Source of the DNA: Ascidia mentula
Taxonomy: Eukaryota; Chordata; Ascidiacea; Phlebobranchia; Ascidiidae
DNA length: 64,000 nt
Assembly: GCA_947561715.1 (NCBI GenBank)
Contig: OX387197.1
Location: forward strand, 1,927,001-1,991,000
Direction of reading: 5' to 3'
The notes below the pieces were generated by a model that was given only the letters and a program-made list of their open reading frames with translations, had not been told where the DNA came from and searched no databases. How positions within the stretch are numbered: position 1 is the stretch's first letter; each line of letters starts with the position of its first letter. Position numbers and translations under genes: made by a program. Below are positions 12,101 to 23,270 of this stretch, one piece after another.

Positions 12101-15100
12101 TGCTGGCTAATTGCCTTTGAATTGTCGTTTACCAGTGCACTTGGCTAAGATGCAGGCAGTTGGGTATAATTGTTTATTGATGAAATGTAACTAAATAGCA
12201 TAAAATAAAATGGAATATATTTAGAATCAAATAGAACGGTCAGAAAGGGCGAAAAGCGTTACCGTATAAACATATAGTCTCGTGATATGCGATATTGTGA
12301 GAGAAAGACAGTGCTGGGCTCGTAAATAAAATTTGGGAAAGAAAGCCCCAGCCCATTACGTAGGGTGAAGTATCCCTGTCACAAACAAACTCCCCTAACG
12401 ATGGAAAGCGATGACAAATTTTTTATCAATGCAGCTTCCAGTTCTGACATTGTCCCAAATGCGACTTGGTGAGTGTCAATGCAAATTCTTATCAACGCGA
12501 TTGCGGGTAGACTTTCACCCATATGTCAAAGGCGGTTTGCATCACACGATCGCAATTTAAATCGAATGACGCTAAAAAGTACTTAACCCTGATATTGGGA
12601 TGTACTTCAATATGTAAAAAAAAATGTTTGAAAAATAATGTATGTTCACAGTACGTTTTACACGCAAAATTGACGATAAAGGTGTGCGCAATGCTAATAA
12701 TTGGGCTAATGGCGACCATGCACATTCGCAATACAAAAAGGAAAACAAACGAGAGAAAAAATCATTTGTTCAAACCTTACTGGATGATGGAACCAAGCTA
12801 CCCTGGCAGGCTGTCGACCGATTACCGTATCTATAGTGCTGAGTAAAAGGTTTGATACTTCCTGGACCTATTTTCAAATGTTTATCACATTGCTTATATG
12901 TGTTTTGCATTCCACGGAAACTGATGACGCCCTTTACAAGGCGAAACATAAATCTAAGCAACCTTCGTATTAAAAGGAAGTCAACATAAATGGTTACATG
13001 TACATATTCGCAAGGGTTAGGCGTGTTTATGAAAAGACTAACAAACGCGTTTGGTATGTGTATCAACATACTTTATAAAGCGACGTAAACCGAAATTAAA
13101 CATGCACAATATCGAATCAAGTCAACCAGCATGGGCAATTGGCATATTTAATCAAGAAGTGTTGCAAAGGATGTTAATGTCGGTATGGAAATAAGGTTAG
13201 AATCCGACGATTTCGCCACTACCATTCGTCAATACAAACTCCCAATCGGATAATATTAAGCACCTCAAAGGCTATCGCATAACGAGACAGGATCGTCACA
13301 ATGAGAAAACCATCATTTGGCAGCTATGGTATTTATAGCATGCAATGTAAACATTTCTGTGTTGTTTGATTACAATGGTGGATATCGTAAATGCAAATTT
13401 TGCCAGGCAATTTGTGCACGAAACACTGCATAGGCCAAAATCTGACTTCTCTAATCGTTTCGATCATGTACAGCTCATCTGGTGGAGCGTTGGGCCTCAT
13501 TAAAAATCGCAAAAAAGTGAAAAAGCCCTGGTTTGAAGTCATTCTGATGGAAAACGTGGGATCTCTACCGATTTTTATTACTTTCACGCTATTCTTCACT
13601 CTATCCTTGACAGATACTGAGATTTAAATAAAATCCTATGAAGCGGAAAGTGGTTTGGCACTTGATTGAAAGTGACGTCACCAGCAATGCAAAAAAGCGC
13701 AAAAACACACGTGTTTTAGGTCATTCTGATGGAATACGTGGGATCTCTACCAATTTTTGTTACTTTCACGCTATTCTGCACTTTATCCTTGACAGATACT
13801 GAGATTTAAAAAAAATCCTATGAAGCGGAAAGTGGTTTGGCACTTGATTGAAAGTGACGTCACCGGCAATGCAAAAAAGCGCAAAAACACACGTGTTTTA
13901 GGTCATTCTGATGGAATACGTGGGATCTCTACCAATTTTTGTTACTTTCACGCTATTCTTCACTCCATCCTTGACAGATACTGAGATTTAAATAAAATCC
14001 TATGAAGCGGAAAGTGGTTTGGCACTTGATTGAAAGTGACGTCACCAGCAATGCAAAAAAGCGCAAAAACACACGTGTTTTAGGTCATTCTGATGGAATA
14101 CTTGGGATCTCTACCGATTTTTGTTACTTTCACGCTATTCTGCACTCTATCCTTGACAGATACTGAGATTTTAAAAAAATCCTATGAAGCGGAAAGTGGT
14201 TTGGCACTTGATTGAATGTGACGTCACCGGCAATGCAAAAAAGCGCAAAAACACTGGTGTTTCAGGTCATTCTGATGGAATACGTGGGATCTCTACCGAT
14301 TTTTATTACTTTCACGCTATTCTGGACTCTTTCCTTGACAGATACTGAGATTTAAATAAAATCCTATGAAGCGGAAAGTGGTTTGGCACTTGAATGAAAG
14401 TGACGTCACCAGCAATGCAAAAAAGCGCAAAAACACACGTGTTTTAGGTCATTCTGATGGAATACGTGGGATCTCTACCGATTTTTGTTACTTTCACGCT
14501 ATTCTGCACTCTATCCTTGACAGATACTGAGATTTAAAAAAAATCCTATGAAGCGGAAAGTGGTTTGGCACGTGATTGAAAGTGACGTCACCGGCAATGC
14601 AAAAAAGCGCAAAAACACTGGTGTTTCAGGTCATTCTGATGGAATACGTGGGATCTCTACCGATTTTTATTACTTTCACGCTATTCTGCACTCCATCCTT
14701 GACAGATACTGAGATTTAAATAAAATCCTATGAAGCGGAAAGTGGTTTGGCACTTGATTGAATGTGACGTCACCGGCAATGCAAAAAAGCGCAAAAACAC
14801 TGGTGTTTCAGGTCATTCTGATGGAATACGTGGGATCTCTACCGATTTTTATTACTTTCACGCTATTCTTCACTCTATCCTTGACAGATACTGAGATTTA
14901 AATAAAATCCTATGAAGCGGAAAGTGGTTTGGCACTTGATTGAAAGTGACGTCACCAGCAATGCAAAAAAGCGCAAAAACACACGTGTTTTAGGTCATTC
15001 TGATGGAATACTTGGGATCTCTACCGATTTTTGTTACTTTCACGCTATTCTGCACTCTATCCTTGACAGATACTGAGATTTTAAAAAAATCCTATGAAGC

Positions 15101-18100
15101 GGAAAGTGGTTTGGCACTTGATTGAATGTGACGTCACCGGCAATGCAAAAAAGCGCAAAAACACTGGTGTTTCAGGTCATTCTGATGGAATACGTGGGAT
15201 CTCTACCGATTTTTATTACTTTCACGCTATTCTGGACTCTTTCCTTGACAGATACTGAGATTTAAATAAAATCCTATGAAGCGGAAAGTGGTTTGGCACT
15301 TGAATGAAAGTGACGTCACCAGCAATGCAAAAAAGCGCAAAAACACACGTGTTTTAGGTCATTCTGATGGAATACGTGGGATCTCTACCGATTTTTGTTA
15401 CTTTCACGCTATTCTGCACTCTATCCTTGACAGATACTGAGATTTAAAAAAAATCCTATGAAGCGGAAAGTGGTTTGGCACGTGATTGAAAGTGACGTCA
15501 CCGGCAATGCAAAAAAGCGCAAAAACACTGGTGTTTCAGGTCATTCTGATGGAATACGTGGGATCTCTACCGATTTTTATTACTTTCACGCTATTCTGCA
15601 CTCCATCCTTGACAGATACTGAGATTTAAATAAAATCCTATGAAGCGGAAAGTGGTTTGGCACTTGATTGAATGTGACGTCACCGGCAATGCAAAAAAGC
15701 GCAAAAACACTGGTGTTTCAGGTCATTCTGATGGAATACGTGGGATCTCTACCGATTTTTATTACTTTCACGCTATTCTTCACTCTATCCTTGACAGATA
15801 CTGAGATTTAAATAAAATCCTATGAAGCGGAAAGTGGTTTGGCACTTGATTGAAAGTGACGTCACCAGCAATGCAAAAAAGCGCAAAAACACACGTGTTT
15901 TAGGTCATTCTGATGGAATACGTGGGATCTCTACCGATTTTTATTACTTTCACGCTATTCTTCACTCTATCCTTGACAGATACTGAGATTTAAAAAAAAT
16001 CCTATGAAGCGGAAAGTGGTTTGGCACTTGATTGAATGTGACGTCACCGGCAATGCAAAAAAGCGCAAAAACACTGGTGTTTCAGGTCATTCTGATGGAA
16101 TACGTGGGATCTCTACCGATTTTTATTACTTTCACGCTATTCTGCACTCCATCCTTGACAGATACTGAGATTTGAATAAAATCCTATGAAGCGGAAAGTG
16201 GTTTGGCACTTGATTGAATGTGACGTCACCGGCAATGCAAAAAAGCGCAAAAACACACGTGTTTTAGGTCATTCTGATGGAATACGTGGGATCTCTACCG
16301 ATTTTTATTACTTTCACGCTATTCTGCACTTTATCCTTGACAGATACTGAGATTTAAATAAAATCCTATGAAGCGGAAAGTGGTTTGGCACTTGATTGAA
16401 AGTGACGTCACCGGCAATGCAAAAAAGCGCAAAAACACACGTGTTTTAGGTCATTCTGATGGAATACGTGGGATCTCTACCGATTTTTATTACTTTCACG
16501 CTATTCTTCACTCTATCCTTGACAGATACTGAGATTTAAAAAAAATCCTATGAAGCGGAAAGTGGTTTGGCACTTGATTGAATGTGACGTCACCGGCAAT
16601 GCAAAAAAGCGCAAAAACACTGGTGTTTCAGGTCATTCTGATGGAATACGTGGGATCTCTACCGATTTTTATTACTTTCACGCTATTCTGCACTCCATCC
16701 TTGACAGATACTGAGATTTGAATAAAATCCTATGAAGCGGAAAGTGGTTTGGCACTTGATTGAATGTGACGTCACCGGCAATGCAAAAAAGCGCAAAAAC
16801 ACACGTGTTTTAGGTCATTCTGATGGAATACGTGGGATCTCTACCGATTTTTATTACTTTCACGCTATTCTGCACTTTATCCTTGACAGATACTGAGATT
16901 TAAATAAAATCCTATGAAGCGGAAAGTGGTTTGGCACTTGATTGAAAGTGACGTCACCAGCAATGCAAAAAAGCGCAAAAACACACGTGTTTTAGGTCAT
17001 TCTGATGGAATACGTGGGATCTCTACCGATTTTTGTTACTTTCACGCTGTTCTGCACTCTATCCTTGACAGATACTAAGTTTTTAAAAAAATCCTATGAA
17101 GCGGAAAGTGGTTTGGCACTTGATTGAAAGTGACGTCACCGGCAATGCAAAAAAGCGCAAAAACACTGGTGTTTCAGGTCATTCTGATGGAATACGTGGG
17201 ATCTCTACCGATTTTTATTACTTTCACGCTATTCTGCACTCCATCCTTGACAGATACTGAGATTTAAATAAAATCCTATGAAGCGGAAAGTGGTTTGGCA
17301 CTTGATTGAATGTGACGTCACCGGCAATGCAAAAATGAGCAAAAAGATCCGTATTTCAGGTTATTTTGAATATAAACTTGGGACTTCTACAGAGGTATTG
17401 GTACGAAATGATTAAGAAGTGAAATATTTTGCAAAATAATGCTTACTGGTATGATATATACCAACAATAAACTCTTTTGTACAAGTTAAACCTTCTTGTG
17501 CAATGCTGCTCATTGATGCGGAACGCATTTTGCGAAACAATAATTTTGGATTCTGCCAGAATGACAATAGTTAATTCACACATGATGTAATTAAAGTTAC
17601 ATAAACAATTATTTCACTTAAATATAAAACAGAAGCCAAGAAAATTCCTGGACAAAGTTTTACTTTAAATCTGACAGGAGGTTTTCGTGATCTTGACTTC
17701 CTGCAAACAGTTGAAGAATACGAACCTAGAGTCAACAAATGGAAATATGTTTCTCCTCTCCTAGAACCTCGTTTCCGTCACTCTGCTTGTGTTATTGATG
17801 GGAGGATTTATGTTGTGGGTGGATGGAGGTGAGGTTTACGTTTGAATGTTTTGTACTAGTGATTGTGACGTCACTATAGGGTTTGTTACTCATAATTTAA
17901 GGTGTTTAATGACTGCGATAATACATGTAAGTGTGTAATTTGCGCACAACCGACTGACCTTGTTAATGATATAAAGTAAAAGTAAATTTTGTGTCCCAGT
18001 ATCAGTAATAAAAATATACAGAACATGTGTGTTGTTGTCAGTTGCGTGTGTAATAATGTCCTGATTTTTAACCAAACTCACAGTAATTTTGGTTGTATTT

Positions 18101-18220
18101 TGGAGTTACAGCAATCCCTCCCCGACATCAGTTGAAGTTTACGATCCAACCTCAGATGTCTGGACACATGCTTTTGATCTTGACAAACCAGTTTATGATG
18201 CGACTGTTGTTGCTGTTTAA
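115..18220 (+). CDS. Gene A: kinase-kelch gene, 3' part (linker and six kelch repeats)
   Basis: Only exons 5-15 lie in the window: 115-186, 358-468, 635-715, 785-892, 1293-1388 (linker, all phase 1-1), then kelch exons 2153-2244, 2645-2825, 3272-3415, 4544-4702, 17633-17828 and 18112-18220 (stop TAA 18218-18220). The frame stays open across all junctions. The linker reads DELGIAEVAQMQ..., GANRRSARH..., DVRHEIIPP..., ANRRSTSH... and EKVKPVTNP.... Kelch signatures in order are FLLIGGE, VYVMGGS, LYISGGH, LFSVGGF, LTGG and IYVVGGW, one blade per exon. The exon 10 donor (CCA|GTTGGT) is weak and was chosen because it alone fits the phase and kelch spacing; the exon 7 donor is GC. A 12.6-kb transposon lies in intron 13 and a hAT element in intron 12, yet the exons look undamaged. 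The kinase part is presumably left of the window. Function inferred: the kelch propeller should bind a partner or substrate. Confidence 0.8.
1689..2026 (-). mobile_element. tRNA-like SINE with foldback end (gene A, intron 9)
   Basis: On the minus strand 1743-1818 reads as a tRNA-like head: box A-like TAGCTCAGTTGG, anticodon loop CTAGTTA (AGT) and a T arm around TTCAAAC-like sequence. The acceptor ends do not pair, so it is a SINE head rather than a tRNA gene. At 1921-2026 is an inverted repeat whose outer arms (CGCAGAAGTAATACCATGC and its complement) are perfect, with a second inner pair around GCCCCACT. Confidence 0.65.
3594..3601. promoter_or_regulatory. Conserved intronic CRE-like site TGACGTCA (intron 12)
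   Basis: The full 8-bp CREB/ATF palindrome is kept at the same intron position in all four genes (A 3594, B 33360, C 52262, D 63807), in an otherwise mutable intron. Function as an enhancer site is inferred only. Confidence 0.35.
3783..4450. mobile_element. hAT-type element, 668 bp, in gene A intron 12
   Basis: Exact 8-bp target duplication GCTTAACT at 3775-3782 and 4451-4458. Genes B (near 33530) and C (near 52455) have the uninterrupted site. Terminal inverted repeats start CAGCGGTGCACAACC and end GGTTGTGCACCCCTG, with subterminal GCGGCCG motifs. On the + strand near 4115-4185 a short stretch reads LKRKRLLKQEKGAFDPKWEVDYLMTET then stops, resembling the N-terminus of ZBED/hAT-derived proteins. 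No transposase remains, so it is non-autonomous. Confidence 0.9.
4497..4504. promoter_or_regulatory. Second conserved intronic TGACGTCA before kelch exon 13
   Basis: Present in A (4497), B (33574) and C (52499), 40-50 bp before exon 13. A third copy in intron 14 is intact in A (17866) and B (34341) but mutated to TAACGTCA in C. Regulatory role unproven. Confidence 0.3.
5210..7310 (+). repeat. Left arm tandem array: 12 monomers of 182-185 bp
   Basis: The landmark GGTGACGTCAC recurs at 5225, 5410, 5592, 5774, 5956, 6138, 6320, 6505, 6689, 6874, 7056 and 7238. Each monomer also has AAACCACTTTCCGC and AAAATCGGTAGAGATCCC. Length variation comes from the T-rich run before CGCTTTTTTGC. The outermost monomers are the most diverged. 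Confidence 0.95.
7850..8930. mobile_element. Nested foldback/MITE-like element inside the giant transposon
   Basis: The left segment (about 7850-8125) and right segment (about 8600-8930) are inverted copies with several indels, sharing CATGGCCAACCG, TACGCGTAC, GTTAAGTTGGCC and CTTGTTTTCTGC. The 475-bp centre has no convincing ORF. Ends were placed by matching arms; the target duplication was not resolved. Confidence 0.6.
8977..9132. repeat. Short palindromic element related to the preceding one
   Basis: GACACTGTTGGCCAGGCTTTA at the left (first 20 bases shared) is mirrored by TAAAGCCTGGCCAACAG at the right. The interior also has ACGTTC/GAACGT pairing. It shares the GACACTGT.GGCCA end with the 7850-8930 element, so it is probably a deletion derivative. 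Confidence 0.55.
9189..12310. repeat. Nested repeat block with order X-Y-Z-Y-X
   Basis: X is a 215-bp direct repeat at 9189-9403 and 12096-12310. Y is an 804-bp direct repeat at 9403-10206 and 11290-12093. Both pairs look essentially identical, so the rearrangement is recent. Y is a dispersed repeat: diverged reverse copies lie at about 22690-23260 and 39865-40400. The right Y is preceded by AAGGCCGCATCTCT and ends AGAGATGCGGCCTT, possible terminal inverted repeats. Y lacks TG...CA ends, so I do not call it an LTR. Confidence 0.6.
12311..13499. other. Inner unique segment of the giant transposon
   Basis: No recognisable gene. Short ORFs occur (for example 12523-12846) but show no known domain. 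At 12921-12947 a hammerhead-like core (CTGATGA, a GCC/GGC stem, GAAAC) is embedded, without a convincing stem III. The remainder is ordinary AT-rich sequence that I cannot assign. Confidence 0.4.
13500..17340 (-). repeat. Right arm tandem array: about 21 monomers of 182 bp, inverted
   Basis: The complementary landmark runs from 13672 to 17312 at a near-constant 182-bp spacing (20 intervals in 3,640 bp). Orientation is opposite to the left array. Blocks of five monomers (about 14040-14950 and 14950-15860) and of three monomers (variants at 16168 and 16714) are repeated with the same private variants, so the array grew by multi-monomer duplication. Confidence 0.95.
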
Positions 18221-21175
18221 TATGTGTTTATTTTGTGCTGAACAAAAATTACATGTTTTGCTAACATTTCAATACCAGCCTGGTCAACACCCCCAGTAAT
18301 GTAGGTCAGTGGTGGTGTGCAACCTGAGGTTATAAGGTTGACGAAAATTATCTGTGCAAGAAATATCTGAAGTTCAAAACTTTATACGGCGTCTCGTAGC
18401 TAATGGAGGTGGAAGATATTTTGGGCTCTGTATTTATAAGTTGTTATGGGCATAGTTAATATGGCAACATCTAGCATAGTTTCTGTTGCGACAACCCAAC
18501 TGAAACGTTGGTAAGTGTGTAAAAGATGAAGGTGTAGGCATAGGGTTGACTCTTCGCTTGCAAGACCACATATGTTGTTACGTTTACACGGTTAATGGTT
18601 TAATAAGGGATAATTTTGGTCAGATTTAAAGACGGTCATTCCACAAAGATATTCGGTGCAAGAATAATGCGGTCCAAGGAAAATAAACCAACTTTTTTGC
18701 TCCCTGACAAAGAAAAACCTTAAAAAAATGTTTTGTGCATCACGCCTGCTTTCTGTTGTCTAGTGTTCTTCTGTTTATACCAAAACCGTTACTAATCCAT
18801 CACAATGGTGTAGCTGCAAAATATGTGTGTCACTAGCGCTGTTTTAATGACGCCCAAAAAGGTATTTGCTTGGAGTATTCTCGTTTACGTTGCCATAACA
18901 ACAACGCTGCTCGCAAATTTGCTGATCAATTACTTCTGGTTCTGATAATTTTTCCATAACAACACAATCCTTTCCAACTGCAGTTAAACAAACTTTAAAG
19001 TAACATGTGCGTTAGTTAATATTGCATTTTCCTTAAAAGAAAGTTTGTAAGCTTTGTGATCGCTTAAAGCCTGTTTAAGGTGCATGTATTGCGCAAATAA
19101 AGACGGGGTTTACCACTACTGCAACAACACAGAAAAATTATCATTAATCCAGCGGTTATTACGCCCGTTTTGTAAAATGTAAAATTCCTGGATAATATTT
19201 CATTGTGAGAGGTGATGAGTTGCAACAAGCCGCATAAGAGCCCCTCCTTGACAATCAAGCCCATTCTCAACAGAATCTAACTAGTATTTCTTTCAGAAAT
19301 CATCAAAATGTCAACCGAAGTCAACGCGCTTTGGCGCTGTTGGCGGTAATAAGGTTCCATAGTGGACAATTGTACGTTACCATGAAGTTAACATCGAAGG
19401 GACTTGAAGTTTTGTGCAGACAACCACAAGGGTTTCTACATCAACACACTAAAGTTAACCCGATACCGCTTCATTAACCCTCTCTTAATCGACGACAAAC
19501 TTTTGCTTGTGACGTAACAATTACAGTTTACAACTGCTGTTTTGATCGGCTCTTAATTACTATCAAAAAGAACCCCTCCTTGACGATCGAACCTATTTCT
19601 GCACTGTAAGGACCCTTCGCCATTAGCCATGTTTTACCTGCACGAGAGTTAGGTTTTTTGCAGCAGGCCCCTTTGCAATTAGCCCTATTGTACCTGCGCA
19701 CATGCGTCTTCCACAACGGGAACGCCAGTCTATCTGAAAAACTACATTTACATAAACTGTTAAAATATAACAGATTAGCAACACTTACATCGTTTACATA
19801 TTTTGGATTAGTGCTGATTGCCAGCACCATATCACTGAAATAGTGCGACTTCGGTCGCCTCTGACGCCACATGAATTCGTCCAGGTACGTCGGAATATAG
19901 TCCCGATGTACACCATTTCTTCGGCGTAACTGGCGTTAAGCCGCCGACCACAGGCTTTCTATTGAGTTAGTGTGGACGCCTTGTGACGTAACATACTGCA
20001 CAGAGTGATTCACTGTTCTGTGAATATATCCTATGTCTACAAGTGCAAAAACACACGTTTGAAAAAACTACATCTACTGGTCACTAAGTGAAGTTACTTC
20101 CTAAATTGTTATAGGCCCGCCACTCGTCGGACCAAATTTCTGTGCCGGGCAAAATATGTCGGCGTAAGGTTACTTGGTCCCTCGAAGGAACCAATTCATA
20201 GCGCCCTCTATAACCGGCCTGGACACCGGTCGCGCTCGTTTCAAAACTGGAGGCGGATGTGTTTCAACTGGTTTCTGCGGTCGTGCGAGACTTGTAGATA
20301 GTTTTTGGTGTGTTATTGCTCAGATAATCACATTAAATACTTTTTGCTGTTTTATTGATAGGTTAATGCGTGTAAAACGTAGGAATGTATTAAATTTACG
20401 CTTATTTTGAGTTAGTGAGCGTTTACGAGACTCGTCCAGCAAGGTCAAAAAGTTGTGTTTGTGTATAGTGAGGTCCCTGTTGGGCTTTTGGAAGTTGGTG
20501 CTAAGTTTGTTTATATCATTTATTGTAAAACAGGTCAGATAGGCTACCTATTTAAGTGCCTCAGATGTTGAACCCTGAATATAAACAACATACGTCAACG
20601 TTCATCTGCTACAAATAAAATCTTTGTTTTAATATTCTTGTTGCATCCGATTTCATAACTAAAACCTACTGCAGAAGGCATGGCAAAAACAACAACGCTG
20701 CATAATAAATTTGCCGATCGGTTACTTAGGGGTCCAATAGTTTTGCCAAAACCAACACAACAGGCCTCTCCAACTGAACCCTAATAAATATGGCTAATAT
20801 CAATACCAAAGTCAATCGATCAGTTTAATTCAGATGCATTCAACTTTAGAGTAACATGTACGTCTTAAATCGGTTGGTTAATGTCGGGGTTGCCTTACAA
20901 GAAATACTTTTGAACTTTAGTTCCGGTTGAGAGCAATATATGCACAAAGTAAGACGGGGTTTACAGAAATAATATCATTAATCCGGCCGTCATTATGCCC
21001 GTTTTGTAAAATATGAAAATATATTTCATTTTGCAAACTTATTTTTAATATTTGTGCTGGGTTCACTAAGTCCCCTTTGTCGCGTAATCGCAGCAATTAT
21101 CTCTTTGTTTCTGCCTCGTCCTTGATATCTCCCTATATATTCGCCACTCTTTTCACAAAAAAACAGATCATTGTT

Positions 21176-21262
21176 TCGGTCTCACAGATCGCAATGTGAT
21201 CTCACAGATCTTGGTCTCACAGGTTAGTTCAGATCATCTCTGTTTCGGTCTCAGACCGAACT
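21176..21262. repeat. Cluster of GGTCTCACAGATC-type motifs
   Basis: Four imperfect copies (CGGTCTCACAGATC, GTGATCTCACAGATC, TTGGTCTCACAGG, CGGTCTCAGACCG), the last a perfect palindrome. Repeated at 37616-37702 in the gene B flank. It lies about 100 bp upstream of a small conserved ORF and could be promoter sequence or a decayed element. Confidence 0.35.
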
Positions 21263-21356
21263 TAGTACAAGAACAGAGACCATCGGTGACGGGTCCTGCA
21301 TCCATCGTCGTGTCAGAATGATATTTCTAAACAGTGTTGATTTCGGGTCTTAAGCA

Positions 21357-21521
21357 ATGGAAGCGTTTAAAGCAACAGCAATCCGCGGACTCTTCAGAAG
21401 GAATAACGTTATAATAAAAGGAATTCGGAACACGATGAGACATGCTAAGTGTAAGCAATTTCAAAGTGTGTTTAAATACATGACTACGACAATAAAAGTT
21501 TCGAGGTTGAGGCATATTTAG
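21357..21521 (+). CDS. Possible 54-residue ORF in gene A flank
   Basis: Reads MEAFKATAIRGLFRRNN... and ends ...RLRHI then TAG. The duplicate at 37798-37962 is also open, with three amino acid differences. It is basic, and its N-terminus could be a mitochondrial presequence. I recognise no family. Two open copies separated by one duplication is weak evidence, so it may be non-coding. Confidence 0.2.
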   Translation: MEAFKATAIRGLFRRNNVIIKGIRNTMRHAKCKQFQSVFKYMTTTIKVSRLRHI

Positions 21522-21789
21522 GAGGTTGAAATTAAACACAATCACCTTGCACTCACCACCGCCGTACGTCATATTAATTGCTCTCATCCGTCGTAACGCA
21601 GCTCATTTGCATTCAAGTTTTTCTAGCACGAAGTTTGAAATCTTTCTTAACTTGTTGCGATACAAATTTACTCTGTTATAAGACTTTTAAGAGTCGTCAA
21701 ATGCGTTGTGTTGTGGTTTGAATCAAATCAGAATCCCGGTTAGCTATAAAGCGTGTGTTTAACTACAGACCAAACGTAAATTGTGTTAC

Positions 21790-22290
21790 GGTTTTAACAC
21801 AATTGTCATTTTGGCAGAATGCAAATATGTTGTTTCTAGTGATGTGTTGCGCCGGATCCGACCCAAAATTGTTGCTGCGCTTGTACACTGGAAGGTAGTT
21901 GAAGGATTTAATTCCCACTGTCTAAATTTATAATTTTCAAATATATTCATGTTCACGTCGATGCATATTTTTGTAAACCGAAAAGTCTGGTCATCGCATC
22001 CCAGTGCAATGGGTTTGGATTCTACGCCAGACGTATCTGTGAGGAAATCACATTTACATGTGTGCTTGACAACCCCCCCAGCAAAACATGTAAAATCACA
22101 AGCAAATTTGATGAACAATTTTACAGACTTTAAAATTTTAATTTTTAATTGCTTTCCTGTAAGTCAGCATTAGAATCTTGACAGATCCAAGGATGTTAAG
22201 GAAATTATAGGGAACAGAAAGTATTTTGGCATGCAGTTGAAAAAAAAAACATATTTGGATTCTGATAGAATGACAATAGTGTGTTAATGA
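21790..22290. mobile_element. Small element related to the giant foldback transposon (gene A flank)
   Basis: The left end TTGTCATTTTGGCAG and the right end TAGAATGACAATAG resemble the ends of the 12.6-kb element (CTACTGTCATTCTGGCAG). Near the right end is an inverted, diverged piece of the 182-bp monomer. The gene B copy spans about 38235-39470. Confidence 0.45.
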
Positions 22291-22689
22291 ATTTGTGTTC
22301 CAGTTATATGAAAAGTGAAGTTAATGCAATAACTTTACTTAATCGCAATGTTTTTCACATGTTTATCATTGGCTAGTTTTTATTGTACAGATTATTGGTG
22401 AATTTTTGCAAAAGTGTGCGGAGAATTTATTATCACATATTCCCAATCTGGCTTGTGTTGCAGGTTGTCAAGAAACTGGTAGCAAATAATCAAGCAGTCG
22501 ATAACCACAACGAATGGTGGAGTTACATAAAGTGAAGTTTGCAAGAATTTTTTTTTTTAAAATGGGTTGATATCGCATACCAGTGACTCCTAACTAGGTA
22601 ATATTTAAGTAAACTTAACATGGTTGGTTTAGAAACATTTAAAGTATTGGTAAAAATCATAAGGCTACATGCTGCACTATCGAAATAAC

Positions 22690-23270
22690 CTCAAACATCC
22701 CTTCGGGGCTCCAAAACAGTTACAAGACATCTAATTCTGAATGCATTTTGTAGTGGAGGGTTGGTGGCTTCACTTAATTGCAAATGGAGGGACACTTTTC
22801 TGTGATTCATTTTTTGCAAAACAAATTTACACTTTTTTAGCCAAAGTAATATCCAACAGGGGCCAAAATGCACTGGGGAAGAGATTAAGGTAGTTGTCTT
22901 GCATATAATTTTGACCAGAATTTCTAGATAAGATGTGGGACTAACAGAAAATCACAAATGGAGTGTACTTTCTGTGATTCATTTTTCCGCAAAATCCACC
23001 TTAATATTTCAGCAGGTTATGAATCAGATTTTTAACAGCACCCTCTACCATTCACTGCCTGACCGAAAACCCTGAAAACCATGCCAAAACTGTCAAAAAC
23101 ATGCTGAAATTGCCCTGGCAACAGTCTGTGCATCTATGCTCATTCAACCAAACCACTGACACTCATGCAGTATACTCTGTTACACAGGAGAAGGGAATTT
23201 CACGACCAACAAACTCTTTTCCAAAGAAATACAGAGATGCGACCATTAGGCCAAATCCTGGCATTAAAGG
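22690..23270 (-). repeat. Diverged Y-family repeat, reverse orientation (gene A flank)
   Basis: Matches the reverse complement of Y (9403-10206): shared landmarks include GGAGGGTTGGTGGCTTCACTT, of which the first 20 bases match closely, TTCTGTGATTCATTTTT twice, and AAATACAGAGATGCG near the end. It is clearly older than the copies inside the transposon. Counterpart in the gene B flank at about 39865-40400. Confidence 0.6.

Larger units (their letters stand above)
4977..17570. mobile_element. Giant foldback DNA transposon, 12.6 kb, in gene A intron 13
   Basis: Flanked by the 10-bp duplication TTAATTCACA (4967-4976 and 17571-17580). Genes B (34044-34053) and C (52963-52972) carry the empty site. 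The outer ~230 bp at each end are inverted copies (CTACTGTCATTCTGGCAG... on the left). Inside these lie tandem arrays in opposite orientation, then a 6-kb centre full of nested repeats. Long inverted repeats built of tandem units are known from foldback elements such as Drosophila FB; a 9-11 bp duplication is also typical of Mutator-like elements. No transposase ORF is recognisable, so the superfamily is open. Confidence 0.9.

Noticed and set aside
12523..12846. 107-codon ORF in the centre of the giant transposon as its transposase
   Set aside because: It is too short, has no recognisable catalytic motif, and has no homologous counterpart elsewhere in the window.
13391..13627. ORFs entering the right satellite array
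   Set aside because: The open frame is made of satellite monomer sequence and depends on its chance lack of stops in one frame.
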